64,000 nucleotides of DNA from Narthecium ossifragum (taxonomy: Eukaryota; Streptophyta; Magnoliopsida; Dioscoreales; Nartheciaceae): contig OY986968.1 in assembly GCA_963920575.1 (NCBI GenBank), positions 10,409,485 through 10,473,484 on the forward strand, in the 5' to 3' direction. This document shows positions 45,537 through 56,363 of the stretch, one piece after another; the first letter of the stretch is position 1; every line of letters starts with the position of its first letter. A model generated the notes under the pieces. It did no database searches and was not told where the DNA came from. It saw nothing but the letters and a program-made list of their open reading frames with translations. The position numbers and the translations under genes are program-made.

Positions 45537-46598
45537 CCACCCTCCCAAGCCGGTGAACCCATCACCTCCCCGACTTGGGTATCAACACCATCTCCTCTCC
45601 CTCTTCATTAACCCCGGCGAGCTCACCCCCAAGTGCGGCTACCTGCGGCGCCCCCTCTCCCTCCACAAACTTGCCTCCCACAGCCACCACCTCCACCGTC
45701 CTCTGGTATATCTAACGCCGCAAGATCAACGTCAGTGATCGTGGGGTCATTGGTGTTGATTGGGAGTCGTCAGTGGCGCAGGGGTTCTCGGGAAAGACCG
45801 GAGTGGCATCGAAATGGAGGCGAGTAGCCACAGGGAAGACCAAGAAGGAGACGAAATTTGACGAAAATCTCACTGGATCTACCGATTTTTCGGCGAGCTT
45901 CACCTCTCCTTCTCCCGGTCTTCTTCCTTGATCTCTTCCTCCCTTCTTCTCCGGCGCAGGCGATCCCCTTTCGTCTTCCCACTCCCTCTCCCTTACCCCT
46001 TCCCCCTTGTCTCTCTCTCTCCTTCAGATCCAGCCGGTGAGGTGCGAATGAAGAGAGAGACGAAACCATCGGAGAGAGAAGAAGAAGAGAGGAAGGTGGG
46101 GTTTTTGCATAAAACCCCCGTAAGACTCCATTTTATGCGAAAGTCCCTCCAATCCTAGGTTTAGGAATCCCAGGATAAATCTTATGCTCACCTGGGATAA
46201 GGCACTATTTGGGTGCTATCCCGGGATTCGTGCAACCAATCCCGGGATTGGTTGTACCTATCCCGGAACCAAACAGACCCTTATATTTTTCAAAACCGGT
46301 ATCAATCTATTAGGATTCTCATAAAGTGTCCAATATGAAAGTTGTAGCTCTTACAGTCTTATATTACGAACTCCATTTTGAAAATATTTGGACTTATACA
46401 GAATTTCTAATGATTTATTTCCAAACAGTTGACGAAACATTCTTTATGCATAAATTCATCTTTTTAGCCGAAAATCTTGTATTTCTGGTCAAATCATGAT
46501 TAAACCTGAAATCAATTAACAAACTATTAAATACAACTACCCTAGGCCTAACAAAGGTAGATTAAGGGGTTTAATTAAACATAATTTATGATTCATCA

Positions 46599-48065
46599 CC
46601 CGCCCGCTCCCGCCATGCCATCATGTGGCAAGACCGCGCCACACCCCATGCCACGCCCGTACCACGCTGTCATTCGATTCGACTTCCCTTCCTCCGCGCC
46701 AACTTTCGACTTTCCTACGTCGACTCAAGCTGATCACCTCGGCTCGCCATATGGAGGATTTGGGCTCAGACACGGGACTTTTCTTCCGCCACCATTGCGG
46801 AGGAGAACTCTAAGTCTCACAGAACCCGCACCCATCATGCGAGCTTGGAAGGCTTACGATCAAAACACTTGTAACAACTTGGTACAAGTGGCAGGTACGA
46901 ATCCCCTGGGCCTCCAGCCCACCCTTGATTCGCCAGGTACGACACCCTTGGCCTACAACCCACCACAAGCTAGCCAGGTACGACCCCCTTGGGCCTCCAT
47001 CTCACCACCAGCTAGCCAGGTATTACCTTCTCGGGCCTCTTGCCCACCACCGGCTCATGAGGTTCGACCCCCCTGGGCTTAAAACCCACCTCGGCCGAGC
47101 CTAGCAGCTTCATTAGGCAAATTCCCATGGTGGCTACACCGTTAGTAGTGCAACTGGTAGCAATGTTGGCAACTCTTAGCACCTCCATATTGGAGTTAAA
47201 AAAACTCCATGACCAAGGAATGCAAAGGGCAAAAGGCATGGGTTGAAAAATCTCGAAGCGTCTGGACCACCTCGCCCGACCAAGAAGTGAAACATGCAAA
47301 GTCCCCGAAGAAGAAACATCAGCATCCCCGGGAGACAAGTGTCTATCCACACCACAAGTATGCTTCCAAGTACATCTCCACACACTCCATCCAATCATGG
47401 CCCCCCTCGTCCGCATAGCATCCGGGTTCCACTGGAATACCTCCCTTACTACGACTACATGACCAATCGAGTACCCTGGATAGAGCAAGTAGAAGGGTGC
47501 TTCTCTCTCTTGTCAGCACCTCTAGACAAATGGTTGCCCCTCGCAGCATTCCACCTCTAGAAGGGCGCTTAGTCGTGGTATCAACTGCGCGAAGGCATCA
47601 TGGGAATGCCTGACTAGCCCTCCTACAACAAGGCCTTGCTTTAGAGGTTTGGACTGGGAATCTATGACGAATCAAACGACGTGCTCACTAAGCTCAAATA
47701 GCGAGGCTCTACGCATAAGGGTCAATCCGAAACCCTCCCTTCCTAGGTCAAGTCATCGATTCGGAAGCAAGTCATTAGCTGCTCTTTTCGCAACTCCCCA
47801 GCCGCCCAAGTTAACGTACATGTAATGGCAACTCTTGGCCCAAGGTCAGATGGGACCAAGCCACCTCGGAATGCCCAAACCGGGGCCAGGATGACCCCGA
47901 GCCTAGACCGCCGACCCATAGCACCCACAACATGGCATTCGACTCCAGCTGAAGACGTCCTATACTCCTGCAGGAACGTGCGACTACCATGTACTTTAGA
48001 GGGTATGATGAACCAGCACTGGTGACCTCTATTACGCCTCAAGATTTGAACCTACTCCCACAAGG
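46599..48065 (+). pseudogene. Gypsy gag remnant with many stops
   Basis: Seen: after a GC-rich, Pro-rich leader, the frame from 47294 reaches RVPWIEQVEGCFSLLSAPLD, then KWLPLAAFHL. After a TAG come SWYQLREGIMGMPD, PSYNKALL and FGLGIYDESNDVLTKLK. This is a retrotransposon gag core (W-I-E-Q-V-E..F motif, WYQL motif). In-frame stops, mostly TAG at CAG, TGG or GAG-like codons, lie at 47558, 47570, 47615, 47642, 47699 and 47744. The frame stays open to about 48025, where a Gly-Pro-Arg-rich tail begins. No protease or RT follows; LTR X begins within about 80 bp, so this looks like a gag-only element. Family within gypsy not assigned. Confidence 0.72.
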
Positions 48066-48775
48066 GGCCAGCACTTCCTCTCCTGGTCCCATCGTAAGTG
48101 TGACACCTACTCTCCTAGTTTAGTTTCTGCTCTCCTAGTTTGCTTCCTATCTTAGTTGTAGTAGGACTCTTTCTCTTCCCTTATAGAATAGCCTATTTCA
48201 TAAGTAGGAAGTTAGTAAGCCAGAGTTCTACTCTGATTAGGTCTCTTGTATAATGCATATATAAAGGCCCCCATACCTATGTAGTTAATCAATTAAAAAA
48301 TAATTAAAACCCCACAAAGTCTTCGCATTTTTCTTGTAAGCCTTCCAGGCTCACGCGCCGGATCGTTGCAGACGGAATCCTGGCGTGGGAGTTCCCTAGG
48401 ACTTAGGGTTCTCCTTCGTAATGATGAAGGAGGGGAAGTCTCAGGTGGGATCCCAAGTCCTCCGGATGAGAAGTTGAGATGATAGGCTCGAGTCTACAAG
48501 GCGAAGCCGGAACTCAACTCAAACGATGACGTGGCACAAATGTGGCACAAGGGGTCTGTCACGATGCGAGCGTCGAACGCAGCTCGTGGCAGGTTGGGGG
48601 CGTACCGAGGATGGCAGTGACGTATGGTGATGATGCACAAGGGTGGAGAGTAGAGACAAAAACCTGCTGTTGGCACAACTGCAGAGAGCCCGACGGGGTG
48701 GTCGCGCAAGGAGGCGGTGGCGCACCAAGGTGGCATGGTCGAAGGCTGTGGGTGGCCTGAGAGGGTGCGCCGTGA
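48066..48775 (+). repeat. LTR X and downstream leader, copy 2
   Basis: Contains the conserved block GTAGTAGGACTCTTTC, a TATA-like ATGCATATATAAAGGCCC near 48256 and AAATAATTAAAACCCC. It ends at the hAT target duplication 48776-48783. Preceded by a purine-rich stretch (CCCACAAGGGGCCAGCA) that could be its polypurine tract. Confidence 0.62.
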
Positions 48776-49375
48776 GGGAGCGGACAAGGGCGGAGCCAGG
48801 ATTTTGATCTACCCTGGGCTGACTAAAGCTAAAGGCAAAAAAAATCAATAGAGTAAACTATGAGAGCATCTATGTGCCTGCCTGTGGTGAGAAAGAGGGT
48901 TGAATCTTGTCCTTGAAAGGACACTCCTTTCCCGGGATCCATTCTCTATCCTAACTATGTACAATTTTAACCTCATCCTGAATTATTATCCTTTAGAATG
49001 GTCAAATTGGAACTAAACATGACTATTTTCAACACTCAAAAGGAAACTCCTTGCATTTTCAGGATGAAAACATGATAGAGTTACTCAAATTAGCAGCTGT
49101 ATTGTGGTACAGCAAGCACGGATAGGGTGTAATGCAGTAAAGCTATATGCTACAAAGAAACTAAATAACTAATAGTTCTGGCTTTGTGCGTACTGGTGCT
49201 GAGATATAGTATAAATCCAAAAAGACCAAATCCTATTTTACAAAATAAAGCTTGCACGGTCATAAAAGAGAAAGAGTATCATGCAGGCAAAGAAGCTCAC
49301 ATATTTCCAACCAGCATTTTGTCCACAACAACAGCGGAATATGTCAGCTACAGTATGCATGCCAGAAAGCATAAG

Positions 49376-51656
49376 TGTGAGGACCTGTCCCTCTACCCCT
49401 GTGGCTCGTTGTAGACCGCAAGGGCAATTTGGTAAATGGTGCCTTGTTGATTTGTTTCACACCCGCGTGTGCACATACTGGCCTTGTTTGTGTTAGTGCT
49501 TGTTTAGAATGGCTAGGTGAACCCGAGATCGGAAGATCTGAGCTTGGGCTTGTGTTTTAGCCCAAGTTTGTCTTTCTGGGTGAAGGAGATCGATCTGGAT
49601 TGCTAATGAGATCGATCTCGCCTTGCTAGCCAGATCGATCTGACATGCTTTGGAGATCGATCGCTTAGTGCAGAAGGTCTTTTTCCCCCTTCCCCCGGCT
49701 TTCCCCTTCCCCTTTTCCCTTCTTTTCTTCCCCTTCTCCTCCTCTTTCTTCTCCCTTCTTCTTCCTCCTTTCTTCCTCTCCCGCGGTTCTGTTTTTCCCC
49801 TCCGTTCTCCCTCCTCTGACCATCGTTTTGGGTGTTCTAAGGCTCATTGGATCCGTGGAAATGAGAGGAAGATCCCTGAAGTGGTTTGGAGCCTTGTTGG
49901 TGATCAACTCGCGGGGAATCAGCCGAGGAAGCGCTGTTCGGTAGGTTTATACCTACTGATGTTGTTTTTGGGTTTTCTTTAGATCTAGCCGTTGGATCTT
50001 GTTGATCTTTGTCTTGGTGGATTCCTTATGCTTAGTAGAATTTCTGATATAAATTTCATGATCTTTTGTTGAGATCTGAGTAGGTTTTATGCATGATTAA
50101 GCTCAGATTTCTGGTTTTCTGTTGTTCTTGAAGAACAGTCGGCTTGCGGCGTGTTTTCCGGCCGGCACGTACATGATCTTGGGTTGTGATAAACATAAGA
50201 GTTGTATATCTCTTCGTTAGCTTTCCATTCCAGTTTATTTCGTATTTATCCGATTTTCCTACGAATTGTTATGAATTGTTTGCTGGAAGGCTGCGTTGCA
50301 GCAATTAATTAGTAAGTTAGTTTGATTAACGGTTTTGATTAGTGTTTTTCCATTAATCCAACCGTTGGATGATTATTGATTTTGGATATGTTGATCATGG
50401 TATATACACCTACTGATGGATAAGTTGGATCTTGAATCCGACATCGTTTGGATGTCGGATCGATGGGATCAAATAGCCCCTAAGTAGAGGCTTTGAGTGT
50501 TTTGAATATAATATTATATTTCAGAATATAATATTATATTGTTTACTGTTCATCATCGTTTTCGGGGTTGCTTCCCGTTGCAGGAGTCCGCGGGTGACGG
50601 TCGCGGTACCATCGTAATGCCGGGACCCGCTGCGGATCGGCTGGCAGCGGTTGGTAGTACCGCTGCAGCGATCCGGTTGACTTGTATGCTACCCTTGACA
50701 TATTGTTGCATGCCTATCTCCTGTTTGTGTATGTCATAGCATGCATTGTTGATTTGTGCATTAGTTGCATTGTTTAGGCCGTGGGTGATCTTTGGGTCGC
50801 CATCCCGAGGCTGGAAGGTCGGACTTAGCCTAGGACCGGGGTTGGGTGGTTTGGACCCGGTTTGAATTGTAATGTCCAGTCAAACTTGATGATAGGCCTA
50901 GATGACTGGCGCACTCATTTGCTTGATGATTGTAGAGGTCGTGTCGGCCTCGAGTCGGATCTGAGGTGTAGCCGATGTCCGGTGTTCCTAAAACTCTTGA
51001 GTAGAGGAGTTGCCTACTCAGTGGTGTCTTTTCCCACCAAACAGTGTTCAGTGTCCTATTAAGAGTCAGCAGTGTTGTTTCCTGCTACTGAGTGTGACCT
51101 GACATGTGACCAGCCCAGCTAGAAGACCTTGATCGTGGGCCTTAGGGACACGTGGTGGGGTTATGGGACCCCTGTATACACCCAGGTTCTACTTGACGGC
51201 GACACTGTTGTGTTTCCCTCTTCCTTCTGTGTGTCATAGTGTAGATCCCTACTGAGCTTAGTGCTCACTCCTACCCGGGCTGCGTTTTGCAGGTGCAGGC
51301 ATCAGTTCTTCCTCTGTGGCCCCTACAGTGCAGTTGGTTGGCGGTGCGGCGGCTCTTGGTGGACTTTGAGAGGTGGCGATATTTACTGCTTTTACTTTTG
51401 GTTAGTTAGTCTCCTACGGGAGTGATGTTGTATTTTGAATCTTCCCCTCTCCGAGGATTTGTATATTAAACACTTTGAGCTTTAAATCTGTGGTTCGAGG
51501 TTCTGCTAATTAATGTCTTTTAATTGAGGGTGCTTTTGGTGAACTGTTAGGGAGACCAATAGGTTAGAGGGAATCCTCGCCGTCTTTTTCCGCGTTTCGT
51601 AGGTTCCGGTTCGTGTCGCCCGGCCCGGTTGGGCTTTCGCGGGTCGGGGCGCGACA
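49376..51656 (+). mobile_element. Tekay-type solo LTR (S7)
   Basis: Begins TGTGAGGACCTGTCCC, ends GGGTCGGGGCGCGACA, 2281 bp, with ATAAG at 49371-49375 and 51657-51661. Four GATCGATC motifs spaced about 25-30 bp lie at 49585-49665. A pyrimidine tract follows at 49680-49760. Confidence 0.92.
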
Positions 51657-53065
51657 ATAAGTGTCGCGCCCCGACCCGCGTAGGCCCAACCGAGCCGGGC
51701 GACGCGAAGCGGAACCTAACCTACTGCGGAAATTTTTTGCGATGTTTCCCTCTATTCGTAGTGGTTACCCTAACAAACCATAATCATCCTGTATTAACAC
51801 AAATTACAAACACAATGACTGAACTGATATAATATTACAAACATCAAACAGGGAAATTATACATTTATCACTCCCGTAGGAGACTATCTATAACAAAAGG
51901 GTACAAAGCTGGATGATCGGCACCTCTCAAGCACCGCCAGACGCCGCCACATCACCAAACACCGGCCCGGTAGGGTCGACCGAAGAAGAGCTAGCGCCAG
52001 TACCTGCAAAACGCAGCTCGGGTAGGAGTCAGCACTAAGCTCAGCAGGGACACTACACTACGACACTCACAAGGGAGGGAACACAACAGTGTCGCCCTCA
52101 ACCAAGACTTGGGTATGCAGCAAGGGTCCCATAACCCCTCTGCCGGTGTCTCTAGGCATACCCAACCATGGTCACCGCAAGGGACTGGGCCCATCCTGGA
52201 TATACCTAGTGCGGGCAGGAACAGACACTGCCTGGGCTGGACCCCTCCGAAGGCCCCCAAGGACAAGAACCGACATCGGTTGCACCTACAACATCTGGCT
52301 TGAGGCCGACACGACCTCTAAACCTCAAACAACACGTATTCAGATCAAACTAACCTTATCATCGAAAACGACTGAATACGACAAATCGAGACCTGGGCCA
52401 AGCTACCCACCACGGCCCTAGAGCTAGATCCGGGTTACCCGAAAACCCCGGATCGGCAACGCCCTACACAGATGCAACTAATGCACAACACAATGCATGT
52501 ATGAACATGCGCATGATAATACAGATAGACATGCAACAATATGTGATGATATACAATAACAAGGTCTGGGCACGGCACCCTGCCGGTCCGGGGTGGTGAA
52601 CAGATAAATAAGGTCTAGGGACTGCTGCAGTGGTACCACCACCAACTGCCAGCAGTGCACCACAACACCTGCACCGAGAAGCAGCCCCGCAAACAACAGC
52701 TCACAAACATAGCAGATAAAGCCCTCGGCGCACGCCGGCATGCAAGACTATGGAAAGCTGTTGGGCTACCCGCCCGTTTATTCTACATAATCCCAGGAGT
52801 CATCACTCCCCTGGTTCACCACTGCCCTATTATAGGGCTAGCATGCTTAATCATATGTACCAGTTATAAAACAGTAGAGAAAACCATCATACAAAGCCCC
52901 GCGGGCAAAAACCCACTTAAAAACATCCTTCGGCCACTAAGGGATCGATCTCCCTTCTCAAGGGGATCGATCTCTTAGTACTTGAGGAAAACTCGTCCCT
53001 GTCAACTGAAGGAGATCGATCTCCTCCTCCAGAGGGATCGATCATCCTTGTGACCTGGGACTCAC

Positions 53066-55458
53066 TGTCGAGCCCCGACCCGCAGAGCGCACCCGGGCCG
53101 GGACACTAGGGGAAAAAAAACTACAACTACTAGCCTCAACTGGCGGAAACAGTTGAGACTAACGCACAGCTGGCGGAAACAGCTGACTGCAAGCAGAAGC
53201 GGAAGCAAGCTACTACCACATCTATTAACAATCTATTACACAACAGTAATAAAAGAGTAAACAGAGTTTAGTACAACAAGCTACAAGGGATCAACAGTCC
53301 CCAAAAAGAAGCTACACTACCCACCGGGGTCTCCGCGAACGCACAAACGAAACCATCCTGACCCTCAGACATGGTCAGGTGCCGGCGCGCTATCACGGGA
53401 CGGGCGACGGGGAAGCACCGAAGTAGAACGAGGACCCGCACTTGCAAACACCACAGTCCAGGTAGGAATGAGCAACAGCTCAGCAGGGTCCTACTCTACC
53501 ACTCTCGCTAAGAAGGCAGACCCAACGAACCAACTCTGAGGCCAAGTACCGAGGCTTGCCAAGGATCCCATAAATCCCGTCACTAACCCGAAAGATTCCT
53601 GTCCCAAGTACGCCCCTCCGACAACCACTGCTCAGGGGTGGACAACTCCGACAATCCCTGACCCAGGGTGGACATGACGCTACTGGTAGGACACCCTTCC
53701 CCAAGCGGGATCTCCACACTTGGCGAAACGATCGAGGTTAAGACTACCATCTCTCAGTACACCAAGCCACAGAGCCAACAGGACCCCTAACTCCTGACCC
53801 AAGACTAAGTCTAGCCAGGGAGTCCATCGATCCCATCGATGTCTTCCCCCCCCCCCAGGGTTCCTGTCCAACCTACGTCCCTCCGATAGCCACTGCTCAA
53901 GGACTGGGCTACCTCCGACGGTCCTTGACACAGGGTGGCCCAGACGATACTTGTAGGACACCCTTACCGGGGTAACGGCGTCAACCACTTAGTCATTGAT
54001 CACCGGAGTCCACGGGTCAACCCCACCCAGTCTAGCCTAGTATGTCTAATGCACAGGAAGCAGGGCAGGATAAATATAAAGCAGTAACAGACAACACAGC
54101 AAAGGCGCACCTTCGGCCCATTTATTCTAAGCACTCCCGAGGATCATGACTTCCTTCGGTTCACTATAAAGCGATAATGGGGCATAACCCATGGCCCCGC
54201 TATACTAAACATTCATGAGGGTTCATTACTCCCTCGGTTAACCACAAAGCAGTAAACATTCAAGCATGAAGAACAGCATGATAAGCCCCAAGGGCAAAAC
54301 CGTCAAAACAAGCACTTACATGCGAAGCCCCGCGAGCAAAACCCTTGAAAACCCTCTCTGCTACAGAAGGATCGATTCTCACCAAGGGAAGGATCGATCA
54401 CTTAAGTAACAGTGAGTGTCCCTCACTGTCGAGACAAAGAAGATCGATCCTTCCTCCCAGGAAGATCGATCTTTTTCATGACAGAGGGCGCCCTTCCAGA
54501 CGCACCAAGGAAGATCGATCCTTCCTCCCAGGAAGATCGTTCATTCTCGGGACGAAGGGTAACCAAGCTAACCCAGGCTCCATGATCGATCTCCTCCCAT
54601 AAGAAGATCGATCATTTGTTGGGCGCAGCAAGCCAACACAAGAGAACCGATCCTTCCTCCCAGGAGGATCGATCCTGATGGGTTCCGGCGTACTTCCGGC
54701 CGGGAAAACCGCCGGAAGACACAACCAAACCTCACCAAACATGGTGGGCTGGTAGATCTAAGCATCACGAAGCTACTCAAGGCTTCAAAACCGGAAAACA
54801 CCAACTCCACAAGGAGATTTATCAAGAAACAAAACCGGATTTAAACCCTCAAAACAGCTGGAGCTTCGAGTGAGAACCCTACCTCTTCAACGCAGCTTCG
54901 ATCCCCAATGTCTAGCTACGGATCTTCCTCACGCCGTCACGGTTCCAACGAGCCTTCAAGCTCCAAGAACGGTGGCCGGAGGAGGGAGAACGGAGGAGGA
55001 GAAGGGGCGGCCTGAACAGGGGAAGCAGAGTAGGGCCGGGAGAAGAAGAGGGAAGAAGAAGGAAAGAGCAGGGGAAGGGGGCGGGGTAAGGCCGGGGAAA
55101 GCCGGGGAAAAGCTGGGGGAGGGGAGGGAAAGTCTTCCCTCCCCTGACAGGGGAAGCGACGACCACCGCGGTGGCCATCCTTCGAAAGCCACCAACAAAG
55201 ACTTCCAGGCACAGGTAGGATCGATCCTCCTCGACCAAAGGATCGATCCTCCCTGCCCAGAAGTGCCAACTTGGGCTGGAAAACGGGCCCAAGCCCAGAA
55301 CTTCCAAACTAGGTCCCACCTAACCTTTCTAACAAACACAAGCACCAAACAAGGTCTGTGTGTGCACACTCAGTGTGAAACGGCCGCCAAGGCGTAATTT
55401 CCCAAATTGCCCTTGGGGTAAACAACAAGCCACAGGGATGGAGGGGCAGGTCCTCACA
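53066..55458 (-). mobile_element. Tekay-type solo LTR (S9) nested in S8
   Basis: Begins TGTCGAGCCCCGACCC, ends GGCAGGTCCTCACA, 2393 bp, with perfect CTCAC at 53061-53065 and 55459-55463. The uninterrupted site is preserved at 57763-57767. A cluster of GATCGATC hairpins lies at 54360-54680. Confidence 0.93.
54360..54680. repeat. GATCGATC hairpin array in LTR S9
   Basis: About five paired sites. Several pairs read AAGATCGATCCTTCCTCCC followed by AGGAAGATCGATC, giving a stem of about 14 bp with a four-base loop. Confidence 0.88.
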
Positions 55459-55772
55459 CTCACCGCCACCAGCCACCAGGGGATCGATCTCCCTTCTCAA
55501 GGGGATCGATCCCGCTCGGGTTGGGCGTGACATACCAGAAGGGATCGATCTCCCTTCTCAAGGGGATCGATCCGAATGGGTTCTCCGGCGTACTTCTGAC
55601 GAGGAATACCGTCAGAAAACACATTCAAAGTTAACCAAACTCTGGGATCTGATAGTTCAAGATCCCACGAGTCCAAAACCAGCGAAAACACGAGAAATAA
55701 ACATGTATACAGCGAGATCTAAGCAAAAGAACATGAATCAAACCGGAAAACTCAAAACCCCGAAATAAAAGT

Positions 55773-56358
55773 AGTGTTGTTTCCTGCTACTGAGTGTGAC
55801 CTGAAATGTGACCAGCCCGGCTGGAAGACCATGATCGTGGGCCTCAGGGACACATGGTGGGGTTATGGGACCCCTGTATACACCCAGGTTCTACTTGACG
55901 GCGACACAGTTGCGTTTCCCTCTTCCTTCTGTGTGTCATAGTGTAGATCCCTACTGAACTTAGTGCTCACTCCTACCCAGGCTGCGTTTTGCAGGTCCAG
56001 GCGTCAGTTCTTCCTCTGTGGCCCCTACCGGGCAGTTGGTTGGCGGTGCGGTGGCTCCTGGTGGACTTTGAGAGGTGGCGATATTTACTGCTTTTACCTT
56101 TGGTTAGTTAATCTCCTACGGGAGTGATGTTGTATTTTGGATCTTCCCCTCTCCGAGGATTTGTATATTAAACACTTTGAGTTTTAAATCTGTGGTTCGA
56201 GGTTCTGCTAATTAATGTCTTTTAATTGAGGGTGCTTTTGGTGAACTGTTAGGGAGACCAATAGGTTAAAGAGAATCCTCACCGTCTTTTTCCGTGTTTC
56301 GTAGGTTCCGGTTCACGTCGCCCGGCCCGGTTGGGCTTTCGCGGGTCGGGGCGCGACA
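55773..56358 (+). repeat. Duplicated 3' part of LTR S7
   Basis: 586 bp collinear with 51071-51656, same length, about 5 percent differences by eye. It ends GGGGCGCGACA, then ATTAT (56359-56363) in place of ATAAG. Confidence 0.92.
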
Positions 56359-56363
56359 ATTAT

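Larger units (their letters stand above)
43017..46280. mobile_element. Harbinger-type element with second kelch fragment, TSD TTA, itself interrupted
   Basis: Seen: left end CAGACCTTTTGGTTGCGGGA. The right end, read on the minus strand, is GGGTCTGTTTGGTTCCGGGA. The arms share TTTGGTTSCGGGATAG and GGGATTGG. TTA flanks both sides (43014-43016, 46281-46283). The interior includes AT-rich DNA with a kelch fragment (about 43200-43888), inserted fragments (43889-45536), and a CT-rich 5'-UTR-like segment on the minus strand (45537-46140). Own length without inserts is about 1.6 kb. Non-autonomous. Confidence 0.72.
41890..46598 (+). mobile_element. TGATGA-family element T3, interrupted by a Harbinger-like element
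   Basis: Seen: starts TGATCACTTGCGAAACGG at 41890 and ends TTTATGATTCATCA at 46598. Flanks are CCCGG (41885-41889) and CCCGC (46599-46603). The halves 41890-43016 and 46281-46598 join smoothly and together track T4, for example TATATCTTTA joined to TATTTTTCAAAACCGG. No coding sequence. Confidence 0.74.
51662..55774 (-). mobile_element. Tekay-type LTR (S8), minus orientation, interrupted by S9 and 3'-truncated
   Basis: Starts TGTCGCGCCCCGACCC directly after the ATAAG that ends S7. It is collinear with 56364-58078 without net gaps: 1399 bp before the S9 site in both, and 315 bp after it in both. It stops at GTAG, 55774, where plus-oriented LTR sequence begins with a two-base overlap. Confidence 0.88.

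Noticed and set aside
45526..45738. Pro/His-rich frame after T4
   Set aside because: No recognised domain; probably captured or CT-rich DNA of the Harbinger-type element.
54870..55397. Frames of 110-175 codons on both strands
   Set aside because: They lie within LTR S9 and mirror each other over GA-rich DNA; LTRs do not normally code.
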